64,000 nt of DNA from Bursaphelenchus xylophilus (lineage: Eukaryota; Nematoda; Chromadorea; Rhabditida; Aphelenchoididae), in contig CAJFCV020000001.1 of assembly GCA_904066235.2 (NCBI GenBank), positions 8,804,001 through 8,868,000 of the forward strand. The letters run 5' to 3'. Positions within the stretch are counted from its first letter, which is position 1. Every line of letters begins with the position of its first letter. The translations under genes and the position numbers were made by a program. The notes below the pieces were generated by a model. That model was not told the DNA's origin and did no database searches. It worked only from the letters and a program-made list of their open reading frames with translations. This document shows, piece by piece, positions 1 through 12,169 of this stretch.

Positions 1-1340
1 TACATCTCGAAATCCAGGTCTCACGGTACATTAAACCATCCGCAATCTGATTCCCGGTTACAAAAAGCCTTGTCTGTCTTCCAAATCATTCCGTGGAGGG
101 ATTTTCCGCTTTCTCACTCTCACTTTTAAGCCGGCGTTTATCTGACCGCAAAAAGCGACGGAAGGAAAGAAAAAACATTCCGAATAAAGACGACGACAAT
201 GGATAGCGTAATCATCCTAATGACACCACTTCCGAGAGACATTCAACTCGGAATATTAGTTCCGAGAGAAAAAACAAAGTTGATTTGATACAAATGTATG
301 ATTCCACGGATGACACCTTCTTATTCGCGATGGGCAAGTAAGAACAAGAAGTGTAGACAAATATTTTCCTCAAGATATTCCAAACAACAAACAGTTGGGC
401 TCTCCAACTCTTGGGATACGAGAAGATACGAAATAACAAAAGACATAAAAAAAACTATCTCTCCACGTTCGTTCATAGAAAGAACCCATTATATCCATCC
501 CTACATGTCTCAAATCACCAAAGACGGGGTCGAACTTCGAACTCGGAGGGATTTGACAATGATTGATAGCTATTGTAGGTCTGGAACAATGGGAGACGTT
601 CCCTGTAGAAGGTGGGGGGATGTCTGCTAGAGCCAGTTCTTCTCTCTCTTCTCTTCGATCGCGCAGACACGGAACGACTTCTTTTTTGTGATGATCGCGC
701 ACTCTTTCGCTCTCTTCCCCATCTCCAGCCAGGCTATGGATATCTCGGTGGGTGAGTCTTCCGCCCGGGGAAAATCGGTCAAAACCAGAAACTGCATTTC
801 TTTTTATTTGCAGTTATTAAGAGTGGCGGAGACTGCAGTATTTTACACTTATCTCATCTCGGATTCGCACTTTTCAAAGTTTCGAGCCATCTCCAAGACG
901 AAAGTCGTGTAAAATGTGTTTGCGAAGACTTCCGTTAGGGATAAACAACAAAAAACTAATCAAAAAAGATTGATATGTGGAAAAAACAACTACAGATGAC
1001 TCTAGGAATATTTACCGCTTTCAAACTTCATGTTTCTACATAAAAAACCTTACAACATTTACCTGAACCAAGAACGAAACACCCTTTTTAGTCGCGAACA
1101 CTTCAGAAATCAGGTCCTGGAACTAGAATAAAAAAGGCGGGTCCCCTGAGGGTCTTTACGCCTTAAAAGTGAAAGGTTAAATTACTTCACGATTGACGTA
1201 ACCCTCTCTCTTTTCAGAATTTTTACCTGTTTTTGTAAAGATATTTCTGTTGCTTATACAAAAAATATAGAAATCAATCGAGTAGATCCATCACTTTGAC
1301 TATAGTCCCGGAAAAAATAAAAGGATGACATGCTTGAACT
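1..1340. other. Gene-free stretch
   Basis: I see no gene here. The open frames on both strands are under 115 codons, overlap one another, match no family I know and lack nearby splice consensus. The sequence is ordinary AT-rich spacer with a few homopolymer runs. Confidence 0.5.
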
Positions 1341-2666
1341 TTAAAGGACCCCACCAACTACATTTGAATCGAGTTTTTACGGCTTGGAGGTGCGCCTCGC
1401 CAAAAGTTGCGAAAATCCCGCGAAAAAAATAAATACAAAAAATAATCGAGAATTTTTCTCGAAAATGCAAAATTGAAAAAAGTTTGAGCTAGTTCATGTT
1501 CCAAAGTTGCTGAAAACGCTTCTTGTTCACGTGGATCCTGCCGACACTTATTCGGATGCTCTTGGGGAAAGTCTCATGTAAGTTTTTCTTGATTTTTTAC
1601 GTTTAGGTAGTAGTGAAGGATCATGTACAATATTTATGCGGTTCTTCCAAAAAACAGCACATGAGCAGCCTTGAGGAGAGCAAGTGTTGGACTCAAGGCT
1701 CGTGTTGTGTCCATGTTCTTGCTTGTTCGGGCTGTTTTTGCCCATTTAGAGGTGTTTTATATGTTGTTTTAGTCAAGCTTTCAATTTCAGAGTTGTTCAA
1801 TCGCCTGGAACACGATCCATGGAGATGAAGTAACCAGCGTGTCAACATGCATCTGTAATTATATCTAAATATGCTTCAAAATGAATATAATTAATCTTGT
1901 AATATATCTTTTATTACATAATACATCAATAAAACATATTAATCGTGAAGTTTTTGTTCAATATGCTGGTGTACAACCCGTTTTCGTTTCCCTCGCAGAG
2001 CCATTGATTCGCGAAGACAAGTCCCAGTCTGAAATTAAATGCATAGGGGCTGAGAAATTACGTACCGAAAATTTTAGCAAAAAAGTAAATAACACATTAT
2101 CTTACATGAATATCCCATAGATAACGTCTCTGACTCGAATCTTGATGCCAAGGAATCTGAATGAAGAGAATTCTTCTTCATGCATCGCGTTCTCGGCGAT
2201 TGAACAACTCTGAAATTGAAAGACTTGACTAAAATAATTAAAATATCTCTAAATGGGCAAACACTGCAATAACAGGGCAAGAAAATGGAATACACACAAG
2301 CCTTGAGTCCAAAACTTGCTCCTCAACATTTCGTTCGGGCCGTTTTTCAAAAGAAAAGCCGAAATATTGTGCAAGATACTTCACTCCTACCTAAACGTGA
2401 AAAACCATGCAAAACCCAAGAAAAACTTACATCAGACTTTCCCCAAGAGCATCCGAATGAGTGTCGGCAGGATCCACGTGAACAAGAAGCGTTTTCAGCA
2501 ACTTTGGAACATGAACTAGCTCAAACTTTCTTCAATTTTGCATTTTCGAGAAAAATTCTCGATTATTTTTTGTATTTATTTTTTTCGCGGGATTTTCGCA
2601 ACTTTTGGCGAGGCGCACCTCCAAGCCGTAAAAACTCGATTCAAATGTAGTTGGTGGGGTCCTTTA
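1341..2666. mobile_element. Inverted-repeat element with TTAA ends
   Basis: Two arms of about 480 bp, at roughly 1341-1828 and 2178-2666, are diverged reverse complements of each other around a loop of about 350 bp. The outer ends read TTAA-AGGACCCCACC and GGTGGGGTCCT-TTAA, so a TTAA lies at each boundary. TTAA is the target duplication of piggyBac-type elements, but because it fits inside the palindrome it could also be part of the inverted repeat. No transposase frame is visible inside. It is best called a non-autonomous fold-back element; the superfamily is an inference. The arms show many mismatches, so the copy is not recent. Confidence 0.75.
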
Positions 2667-3957
2667 ACGGATATGAGAGTCTATATTTGGGTTGGGCAGA
2701 AATAACAGTCGCAAAAACAAACGCAAGCGAAAGCTATCAAAATAGTCAGAGGGAGACATTTACGCTAAAAAACGGGCCAACAGCAACCTTTTTTTGTCAA
2801 CAGGACCATTTGAAAACAGCCTCAGGCAAAATTAACATTCACTTTACGGAGGATATATTAGTCAAATTAAATAACAAAGTGCATAAAACTATAAGCGGAT
2901 TAGTCAAAGAGAAGCGAGATGAGTAGAGAGGTAACGAGCAATAGCAACAAATGACATCAACTCCAGAACCAGTCTTGCCCGGCAGAATTACATAACCATC
3001 ACTCAGAGAAACCAGTCACAGACGTAAACATATAAATAAGCACAAAAACTGCTGGCAAATAGATTGAAATAAAACTGAGTCATCAAATCGGCCCCCAAAA
3101 CATCAAATGACTTAAAACACCAAGGATTAGTCACCTTTATTACATCCGCAAGACCAACTGGAAGTCAACCTCATTGTAGAGGTGAAAAAGACGAGAGATA
3201 TTGGGCACGGGCTAAAATGCACAGAACTGTTTTCTGACGATCACGGTTTATATTTCATAGAGCGCAGATGGCGAAAATAAATAAATCAAGTTGGCTAGTA
3301 ATCTTCGGGAAAACCACATGAAACCACATTTACAATGCGCAAAAATATGCAAGAAACATGCTTCAGGTCTTCACACCCACATAAAAAGAACCCGACGATC
3401 CAGGTTCCAGGATAACATCACTTAATCCCCACCAACCCTTCCATAATTAATTCACGCCTGAAATATGAGCCGCAATGTAAATAAATATATAAGGCCGCCA
3501 CGTCTATTCAAGCTCATATCGAGGAGTATTTATAACCTTTGAGCAGAAAGGCCGTCATTAAGAAGTTAGACAGCAGAACATCTAAAGAAATATAGATCTC
3601 ATGCTTTCAAAGTCCTTAAGTAAAACTAAGGCTTGCCACGAAATCAGTTCATTAACCCGATATCGAATATCCAAAAAAGTTATAATTCTTTTCTTTGCGT
3701 ATTTGCAGAATGCCACAAGTTTGGCGTTTGTTTATTTTCGTGTCGGAACTTAGGACTGTACTGTAAATAATTGATGCAATTTTCGGAAAAAAAATCTGGA
3801 GGTGTCCTGTCCATGTGTAAAATTTTGGCAATTTATATTGTGCAGAAACAATTTTCGCTGAAAATGATATTTCTAGTTTCAGGAAACTGAATTTTTTGAC
3901 TTCAATTTACCCATTCCACGAAACCCCTTTAGGTATTTTTATTTACAATTTGTTTAC
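2667..3957. other. Gene-free stretch upstream of eif-3.C
   Basis: This is about 1.3 kb with no recognisable gene. A 91-codon frame beginning in the repeat end at 2651 has no family resemblance that I can see. The right end must hold the eif-3.C promoter, but no clear core motif stands out. Confidence 0.45.
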
Positions 3958-3960
3958 AGG
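3951..3960 (+). promoter_or_regulatory. Trans-splice acceptor of eif-3.C
   Basis: A T-rich tract ending TTTACAG puts the AG at 3958-3959, one base before the ATG at 3961. An acceptor this close to the start codon with no upstream coding exon is the usual position for spliced-leader addition in nematodes. It supports 3961 as the true start. Confidence 0.6.
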
Positions 3961-6900
3961 ATGTCGAAGTTCTTCAAACTCGCCGTGACTTCTTCGGATT
4001 CTTCCGAAAGCGAAGAAAGTGATCATGAGGTACCAGTGCCGACCACTCATAAAGGGTGAGTGATTTCATTAATTTTTACAATTTTAGGTATTAAAACGAA
4101 GCTGCTTTTACGGATTCTTTTCTTTCAGTCTCCGCGACTTCAGCTATCCAAGCGACAGTGAGGATGAAGGGCCGAAAAGAGTTGTCCGAGCCCAGAAGGA
4201 CAAGTTCTACACCGCTTTGAAGGATCAGATTAGACTCGGCAGAAACGCCAGAAATATTAAGGATTTCTCCAAGTTACTGAATGGTAAGTTTATATTATTG
4301 AGGAATTTGATTGCTGTTTGTAGGATTTGAGAGTCTCATACGTTCTTATGACAAGGCCAAGCTTATTATGGCCAGGGAGAACTTAACCATCCCTCGTTTT
4401 TACATTCGATACCTTGTTGAATTGGAAGATTTCTTGAATGAGCAATGGGAGGACAAGGATGGCCGTAAGGTAAGGGATTTATATCAGCTTTATATTCAAT
4501 GTGTAAATTTTTGATTATGAAAAAAGATATCTTCAGAATATGTCCAAACTTAATGCCAAAAGTTTCTCCGCTCTTAGACAGAAGATCCGAAAGTACAACA
4601 AGGACTTCGAGACAGATATCAATGCTTACCGTGAGGGTCCCGACCCGGTTGGATATTCCTCTGGTGCCGTCTCTGAAGATGATGAGATCATCGACGAACA
4701 ACCAGCTGCTGTGGCCGAAAAGGTGGCCAAGAAGAAGGAAGCTGCTGATTCCGAGGATGAATGGTCTGACAGTGAATCGGATTCGTCGGATTCTGATATT
4801 GACCTCGAGGGAAAACAAATGGAAGAATTGAGAAGATACTTCTTAAAGTATGTTTAAAATGATTTATTGGTAATTGTTGTTTAGGAAAGAGAAGACTACC
4901 ACCAAGAAGGATAAGTCGGACCGTGCCCAAAAAGAGAAGAAAGAAAGAGTTAAGAAGGAACTTACCGACGATGAAGACGATGAAGGATGGAGTAAGGTCA
5001 CCCACAAAGACAACGCGTCTAAACCTTTGTTTGATACCAAAGTCGAGATTAACACTGAGGTAAGTTTATGATATTCTTAATCGTTTATTGCAAACGTTTT
5101 AGGTGGTTATCAACAAACTCACCGAAATCATTGCCCAAAGAGGAAGAAAAAATACCAACAGGAAGGTCTTTGTTCGCCATCTGCAAGAGTTGTACCAGAT
5201 TGCTGATGAGCACAACCTTGGCCCTGGAGTGTTGGCAAAGATCTTGGTGTCAGTTGTTTCGTCTCTCTTCGAGATGAATTCCAAAATCACCGAAGCGATG
5301 GATTTTAATGCCTGGTGTAAGACACTCGAGACCATTGATGGGCTTCTGAGTCTGTTGATTGAGAATGACAACGTCTTCATCTCCATTAAAACAACTGAAG
5401 AAGAGGAAAACTTATCGGTAAATATTTATATCCCAGTTTGAGTTCTGTATTTAGGATCCTTCCAAGCCATATCGATTCCATGGATCAGTAGTCATGCAGG
5501 TTAAGCGTCTTGATGACGAATTAACCAGAATTTTTCAACAATCGGACTGTCACTCTACCGAATATATTGAAAAGTGAGTGATAAGGCCGATTTATTATTA
5601 TTTCTTCAGACTGAAGGGAGAGAAACTTCTGTGTGAGTTGGTGGAGAAAGCTCAGCGTTATGTGGACTTACGGAGGGATAATGTTGGTTTCGATCTGAAT
5701 GAAGTTGCCACCATCTACATGATCAGAATTGAGCATTTGTATTACAAATTCACTGAGGATCCTGAGGCCGAAGCCACGTTATCTGAACTTTGCAAGAAGA
5801 TTTATGCTCTTAAAGATGAGAAACTCCAGAGACAGCGAGCTCTTCTGTGTCAGATCTACCATCATGCTCTTCATGATCGATGGAACAAGGCCAAGGAACT
5901 GCTTCTGATGTCTCATCTCCAAGCTATTGTTGATCACACCGAGGCCAGCACTCAGATTTTGTATAATCGAACCATGTGCCAGATCGGACTCTGTGCTTTC
6001 CGTCATGGATTTATTAGAGAGGCTCACCAAGCATTGTCTGAAATTCACAACACTCAGCGTCCGAAGGAACTTCTGGCTCAAGGTGTTGCCCCCAGGCAAT
6101 TGGAGAGAACTGCCGAGCAAGAATCTAGAGAAAGAAGTCTCCAGGTACCCTACCACATGCACATTAATCTGGAAGTCATGGAATGTGTTTATTTGATCTG
6201 CTCGATGCTGTTGGAGATCCCCAGCATCGCTTCCCATGAACATGATCTGAGACGAAGACTTTTATCCCGTCTCTTCCATTACCAATTGAAATTTTCTGAA
6301 CGATCTGCTTTGGTTGGACCTCCCGAAAACACGCGTGAGCATGTTGTGGCAGCTTCCAGAGCCATGTTGAAAGGTGATTGGATCAAGTGCAGAGACTTCA
6401 TTATCAATGAGAAAATGAATGCTAAGGTAAGATGTGGTAATAATATATAGAACAAAAATTGGTTTAGGTATGGAACCTGTTCCGTGACTCCGAGAAGGTT
6501 AAGACCTTAGTTATCGAAAGAATCCAGGAGGAGTCGCTGAGAACGTACTTGTTGATGTTCTCCACCGTCTACTCGACAGTTTATTTCCAAAGCCTCTGTC
6601 TTCTCTTCGAATTGCCCAAGGAAAGAGTCTACTCGATTGTGAGCAAGATGATCATTCAAGAAGAATTGAGCGCCACTCTGGATGAACCCACTGATTCCAT
6701 TATTATGCACAGAGTTGAGCCTTCTAGGCTTCAACTTTTGGCGCTCAGTTTGACTGATAAACTCTCCCAATTGGCTGATAATAATGAACAGATCATCGAA
6801 CCTAGGGGAGGCCGGTCCGGATTCTCTGGGGCTGGTGGTTGGGCTCAACGCACTGGAGGAGACAGAACTGGAGATGACAAGAGAAGAGCAGGGGGATTAT

Positions 6901-6992
6901 TCCAAGGGCAGCGAACACAGGATCAACGTCGTGGTGGTTGGAACCAGAGTCAGCCTGCCAATCGTCGTCGAGAAGTCCGAGTTCGTTTCTAA
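3961..6992 (+). CDS. eif-3.C: Eukaryotic translation initiation factor 3 subunit C
   Basis: This is a core subunit of eIF3, the cytoplasmic complex that loads mRNA and initiator tRNA onto the 40S ribosome. Nine exons by splice consensus: 3961-4055, 4129-4283, 4324-4469, 4537-4847, 4885-5059, 5103-5417, 5455-5573, 5610-6426 and 6468-6992. They total 2658 nt, or 885 aa, which is normal for the family. The N terminus begins MSKFFKLAVTSSDSSESEES, with a Ser/Asp/Glu-rich patch; more acidic clusters follow near residues 195-220 and 260-270 (the latter DDEDDEGWSKV). The large eighth exon (from about residue 439) carries the helical repeat region typical of eIF3c. The PCI domain lies at roughly residues 640-810. 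The tail, from about residue 825, is Gly/Arg-rich with GGR, RGG-like and WNQSQ segments, ending REVRVRF. The start follows a trans-splice-like acceptor directly. Neighbouring genes are kilobases away, so no operon is indicated. Confidence 0.96.
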
Positions 6993-7056
6993 TCCGCTAT
7001 ATAAAGTGTTTTTGTTTCACTGATTGTTATTTCTATGTTGGGATAAACTATTTTTA

Positions 7057-7062
7057 AATAAA
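7057..7062 (+). terminator. Polyadenylation signal of eif-3.C
   Basis: A canonical AATAAA lies 65 nt past the stop codon and is followed by a T-rich tract. Confidence 0.6.
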
Positions 7063-9251
7063 TTACTTTTCTGGATCATTAGTATTACTTTTCCTAACGA
7101 TGTTGTATTATATGGAGAGGGTGTTTGCGGCTAAATGATCCACTTATGTTGGTAGGGGCGTTATATGACGGCTTTATCTAATAAAGATTAGCCTTCATTA
7201 GATCAGAAAGGAGGAAATCTAATTTCCAAAACGGGGCAACAGATGGCAGACGGCCCGATTTCTCGTCCAGGACATTTAATCTATGTTTTTCTTTTCTTGA
7301 TAGTACTTTTACCTTTAATTGTAGGAAAGTTTTATGTTGCGATTGAGTTAATTTTTCTCTTTGTACTTCTAACCCGAGTGTCTTGAGTTACCCGACGTAT
7401 TTCCGGATAAAGTAACCCCATCCTAAGCTTGTCTAACGAAAAGTAAGAAGTCAAAATTGAAAATAAATTTCTGGTAACTTCTAGTTTAAGTTTTTGGTCC
7501 AAGTTGGGTCTGAAAGAGCGCCGAGAACGGAGATTGTTCAGGTTTCGGCCTCCTCGTTCCCTCTGACACTGAAATGTACAAATTGAGGCAGGGGTGGGGG
7601 AATTCTTTTTTTCTTCCCGGCCTTTTTCGTTTTCGGCTTCCGGATTTGGAGTTTTTGAGCGGCCTTGAAGAGGGCCGCCTTGCCGCCTTTTCGGCCGCTT
7701 TTCCCAATAACTAAGTAAGAACGACGTCTGCCCTGAGGTCATCCCTCTTAGCACTTCCAGCGATTGTCCAAACCGCTTTTTTCCATGTTTCCATGCTTTG
7801 TGGCCTAATTCGGTTATACGGTCGATAGATTGCGCATTCGACCGTTATTCTCTCGAATTAATTTTGTGTCTGGACACACTCTAATTCAATTATATTGTTC
7901 GTGAAACAAGTGGAATGTTTCTCGGCTTTCTTTTATGAAATAATGATAGAGATGCCTGCGAGTAATTAGGGTCTATTGATGTCTCCAGTAATCCATAAAC
8001 TTTTCCTTTTATCCCCTCAGGCTGAGAGAATTTTTGAGGTTAGAAAAGCAATTTTTCATCAGCTTGTGACATGTCCAACACGGCCATAACGATTATTTCT
8101 GGTTACGCAACATACCAATTGTATTCTCGCCCTTCTCAATGTGACATCCTTACGTGTTTGTTTCGTATTTTAAGGGCTATCTAATCATCTGTGGGTAATT
8201 AGATATTTCGTCCGTTTCCTCATATTTCTGTCGCTTCTAATTTACGTATTCCAGCCATAAATTTACGGGTGCCGCTGTAGCCGAGTTTAAAAATAAATTG
8301 GTGAGGATGTCATACATCTAATTCTTGTACGTATTTTGACGATCGTTTTGGGATAAATCGGCCTATTCGTTTAGATGACTTATTGCTGGGTATTTTCATT
8401 TATAATAACTTTTCCGTAATTAATAGTGATTTGCAAAACCGTATATGCCATCGTTTTCTGACATGATTTAAAATTCTTCCGTTTTTTTATTTATTTTGAT
8501 CCTGATATCAATTTTTGAAACAAGAATTTATTCATGAATAAAAAAATAAAATTGAAATTTTGTAAAAGAAATAGATGATCACTGAGAGGAAGACGGTAGA
8601 AACTACTGGTACTTTTGGAAACGGGTTTTCTCACTCTTCCTGATAACCAATTTTTACCCTTTTTCTTTTGCGGGCAAGCTAGTTATCAGCTGATTGTGAG
8701 GCGCGTAGCCCTGTTGTAATTTTGAGCGAAAACAGGCCAATTGGTGGCGGCAAAGAAGTCCGGGATGCTGTGCCAAGTAATAAAAGCCAAGTTCCACTTG
8801 TTCTCCAGAGAATAGAAATGTCAAAAAAATGCTGAAGAGTCTTGCTGTAGACACATGTTTTATTCCCTTCTACTAAAGATTGTTTCGAAAAAGATGTCAT
8901 GTTTAACAAAACTTTTTTGTGCGATGTGTATTGGTCATAATTGCGTGTTTTTTATTCTCAGCATAGACCACAGATCGCTATGCCACCCCTTGAAATGTGA
9001 ATTTCATATTATCTGACCCCCAAGAATAATATAAAATTATTTATGATATAGTCGATGATCACGCACTTATTACATCAGCACGTTTGCAGATCAAAGATTC
9101 TTTTTCATCGACGGAAACGGAGCGATAATCGACGAAATGAAAAGGCCTTTATTTCGTTGCAAAGAGGAGGGGCAAGCGGCGCTGATATGGACGTTGATAA
9201 AACCAAACCCTTTGCTTATCATCACTCTTAATTCGATTGGTAAACAAGATC
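7063..9251. other. Intergenic region, eif-3.C to hgo-1
   Basis: About 2.2 kb without a gene I can support. Minus-strand frames at 7332-7754 and 8654-8909 look spurious: overlapping, low-complexity Lys/Arg-rich, and without splice context. The segment contains several GATA-type sequences: TGATAA at 8641, TTATCA at 8683, TTGATAA at 9194 and TTATCA at 9216. The last two lie within 60 bp of the hgo-1 start. Confidence 0.45.
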
Positions 9252-11413
9252 ATGGTTGACGAATTTCAGCAGGTAGGTGACATTATTCTTGATAAGGAGT
9301 TTGTTTTCGGAAGTAGGAAGGAGAATTTAATATAGGAGGGTGATAACGTTGATCATTGTGTTCTAAGCTTTTTGTTGTTTTCATTAAAGTGGAATGTTGC
9401 ATAAAAAAGCGCTGAGAATACACGCTAACAAAGAACTTGAGAGTAGAACCTAGAATGATGTTATGGGAAGATCCGTCAGTACAATACCTTCTGGTACAAC
9501 CATGATGTGCAATCCTACAAACTGAAATCGATCCTTTTCTCTTACGTTTTTTCAAGAGTGCGCAGACCTTTGTCGCGGTGCACCGTGCATTTTGTTCCTT
9601 TCGCATGGTGCTAACCATTTTCAAATCATTTTGCACTGTGCACTTTGCCTCACCGCGCATGATCACTTCAGACAGCGACACAGTTGAGGAAGTCTTGTTT
9701 TGCACGACATCTCGGATACTGAAGGAATTAGTATTTAATGACAGTCTGAAGAAACTTCTTCAGCACTTGATTATTAGATGACTTTTTTCAGCTGAAATAC
9801 CTGACCGGATTTGGAAATGAATTCCAAACCTATGATCCCCGAAAGCCGAATGCTGTGCCCTTAGGGCAAAACAGTCCCCAGACCTGTCCATATGGCCTTT
9901 ATGCCGAGCAACTCTCGGGAACGGCTTTTACTGTGGCCAGGGGTGGAAATAAAAGAAGGTAAATTTACATTATTTTCATGTGTTTTCTTATGATGTTTTT
10001 TCGATAAAATGGGGCTCTATCCCTCATATTTTAGTTGGTTATACCGCATCCGTCCTTCCGTAATCCACAAGCCTTTCAAATCCATCGACATCAGCCCCGA
10101 CGTCGTCAATGATTTCTCCAGATTCCATCCTGATCCCAATCAATATCGATGGAAGCCACTTCCATTAACCGATCAGAAGAAGGATTTTGTTGAGGTAAGC
10201 CCTTATTTCCACGCAATTTCAATGTGTTTTCACGATGATTATTCAGTTCATTTAGTCTTTGGTCACATTTTGTGGAGCTGGTGAGCCCTGCGGCCGAAAC
10301 GGTATCGCCGTCCATATGTATTCTTGCAACTCATCAATGGGGAATCGATGTTTTTACAATTCTGATGGCGATTTTTTGATCGTACCTCAAGAAGGAGAAC
10401 TTCGAATCAAGACTGAGTTTGGTCGATTGCTCGTGAAACCTCTGGAGATCTGCGTTATCCCTCAGGGAATTCGATTCTCGGTGGACGTCGCTAAGAGTTC
10501 CCGAGGCTATATTTTGGAAGTATTTGGTACTCATTTCCAATTGCCCGATTTAGGACCAATTGGAGCGAATGGGTTGGCCAATCCAAGAGATTTCGAGATT
10601 CCAACTGCTTGGTATGAAGATGTAGATGGCGTTGACTATGAGGTAAGTGTTGATTTGTGTAATCGCCAAAATAATTTTCTCAAAGAATTGGCAACATTGT
10701 TGTAGGTGATTAACAAATTCCAAGGAGCTTTTTTCACCGCCAGTCAGGATCATTCTCCATTTGATGTGGTGGGATGGCATGGAAATTATACCCCTTATAA
10801 GTATGACCTAACCAAGTTCATGGTCATCAACACGGTCTCATTTGATCATTGTGTAAGTCGGATTACTGTAATGCACGTTGAAAAGAAGCTTCCGTGTTAT
10901 GTATTCAAACTTATTTATTTTCCAGGACCCCTCCATCTTCACAGTTTTAACCGCTCCGTCGACCCGACCAGGAGTGGCTATTGCTGATTTCGTGATCTTC
11001 CCTCCTCGATGGGGAGTTGCTGATCATACATTCAGACCTCCTTATTATCATCGCAATTGTATGAGTGAATATATGGGACTGATTAAGGGGAATTATGAGG
11101 CGAAGCAAGGTGCTTTTAGCCCAGGCGGAGGCTCTCTTCATAGTATGATGACTCCTCATGGCCCTGATCACAAATGCTTCCAGGTGGCTTCAACCGAAGA
11201 GCTGAAGCCAACACGAGTTGCTGAGGGCACTATGGTCAGTTTGGATAGATTTGTTAAAAAGTTGATGACCTAAAGTTACTATATTTTATTTTGCTTTAGG
11301 CATTCATGTTTGAGTCCTCATTCAGCATGAAGGTGACTGATTGGGCCAAGGAAAATCACGTGGATAGGGATTATTTCAAGGATTGGCAGCCGTTGGAAAA
11401 GTTATTCAAATAA
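9252..11413 (+). CDS. hgo-1: Homogentisate 1,2-dioxygenase
   Basis: This non-haem iron enzyme opens the ring of homogentisate to maleylacetoacetate in tyrosine and phenylalanine breakdown. Seven exons: 9252-9272, 9792-9958, 10035-10194, 10256-10642, 10706-10852, 10926-11234 and 11300-11413. They total 1305 nt, or 434 aa, close to the usual 435-445 aa. The N terminus reads [15 protein letters not shown], followed by [14 protein letters not shown], both family signatures. By my hand count the known functional residues are all present, offset by one from human numbering: catalytic His at about 293 (in SFDHCDPS), iron ligands His 336 and Glu 342 (in HRNCMSE), and His 372 (in TPHGPDH). The first coding exon is only seven codons and is followed by a 519-nt intron, by far the longest in the gene. 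GATA-like motifs lie just upstream, which would suit gut or hypodermal expression (inference). Confidence 0.97.
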
Positions 11414-11434
11414 AAAAATCATGTAATTGAGAGA

Positions 11435-11440
11435 AATAAA
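11435..11440 (+). terminator. Polyadenylation signal of hgo-1
   Basis: AATAAA lies 22 nt past the hgo-1 stop. The next gene's acceptor-like AG follows about 120 nt later, which resembles the spacing inside nematode operons. Confidence 0.55.
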
Positions 11441-11571
11441 TCTATTATTAATTGTATATGTTCTTGATGACAATATGTATCAATAGCATTTCATATCTTA
11501 TATTTATAAACTTTTAAATTTCTTATTATGGAAGGTAAAGCAGGTTAATTTATTTTTGTAGGCATGTCAGA

Positions 11572-12055
11572 ATGTCGATAAGTGAATATCGACGGAACAA
11601 CAAGGCCAATGGAAGTCAGCCCTCCTCTTTGTTGGAAGGTAAGGGATAATGAATTGTGTTGTATAAACAACGTATATATCTATTTGTATTTAATTTCAGA
11701 ATGCCAGCAATTTTCTCTTGATGACGAACCCGAGACAGTTCATGTTCATGTTCCCTCTACCCACAACAGTGATTCCAAAACCAAATTATTATCGCAGTCA
11801 GAAGAAAAGAAGTCCAATGGACATTCTGTGATGGACAATCGATGGTCCACTCAATCCACAGATCGGCGAACTCATGAGATATCTCCTTTAACAGATGAGA
11901 TTGACCTGGGGAGGGATTCGGATTCAGATGATCAAGATCTCCTCCCTGTCATCACTCAGTCCAACTCCAAGAATAAGGACTCTAAAACCAAATGGGCACG
12001 CCTTCTCAAATGTTGCTCGCCTTACTGGGTACGGCCGCGATGCAATATAATGTAA
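11572..12055 (+). CDS. Small protein with possible C-terminal CaaX box
   Basis: I do not recognise the family. Two exons, 11572-11638 and 11700-12055, total 423 nt or 140 aa. The ATG lies 11 nt after a T-rich acceptor (TTTTTGTAG, AG at 11560-11561) and about 146 nt downstream of hgo-1, a spacing typical of the second gene of an operon with SL2-type trans-splicing. The product is hydrophilic, Ser/Asp-rich and probably disordered, with an acidic DSDSDDQD segment near the end. It finishes KCCSPYW...RCNIM: CNIM fits a CaaX prenylation signal and the preceding Cys pair could be palmitoylated, so membrane attachment is plausible. An alternative reading splices from the GTACGG donor at about 12028 to the AG near 12107, giving a different end without the CaaX box. 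AATAAA at 12162 closes the unit. Confidence 0.65.
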
Positions 12056-12161
12056 ATGTGATCCTCAACAACCTCCGAATGATCTCCCTTCAAACAAATT
12101 GTATCTCAGAATTGTATGATCTCCATTCTTTTGGACGAAACAAGTTTCTAGATGTATGTAG

Positions 12162-12167
12162 AATAAA
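12162..12167 (+). terminator. Polyadenylation signal of the CaaX gene
   Basis: AATAAA lies about 107 nt past the stop codon chosen for the upstream small gene. Confidence 0.5.
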
Positions 12168-12169
12168 GA

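Noticed and set aside
2651..2926. 91-codon plus-strand frame at the right edge of the TTAA element
   Set aside because: It begins inside the inverted repeat, has no recognisable motif and no nearby splice or poly(A) context.
9283..9705. 140-codon minus-strand frame inside hgo-1 intron 1
   Set aside because: Lys/Arg/Ser-rich without recognisable motif; the intron length is within the range seen elsewhere in the window.
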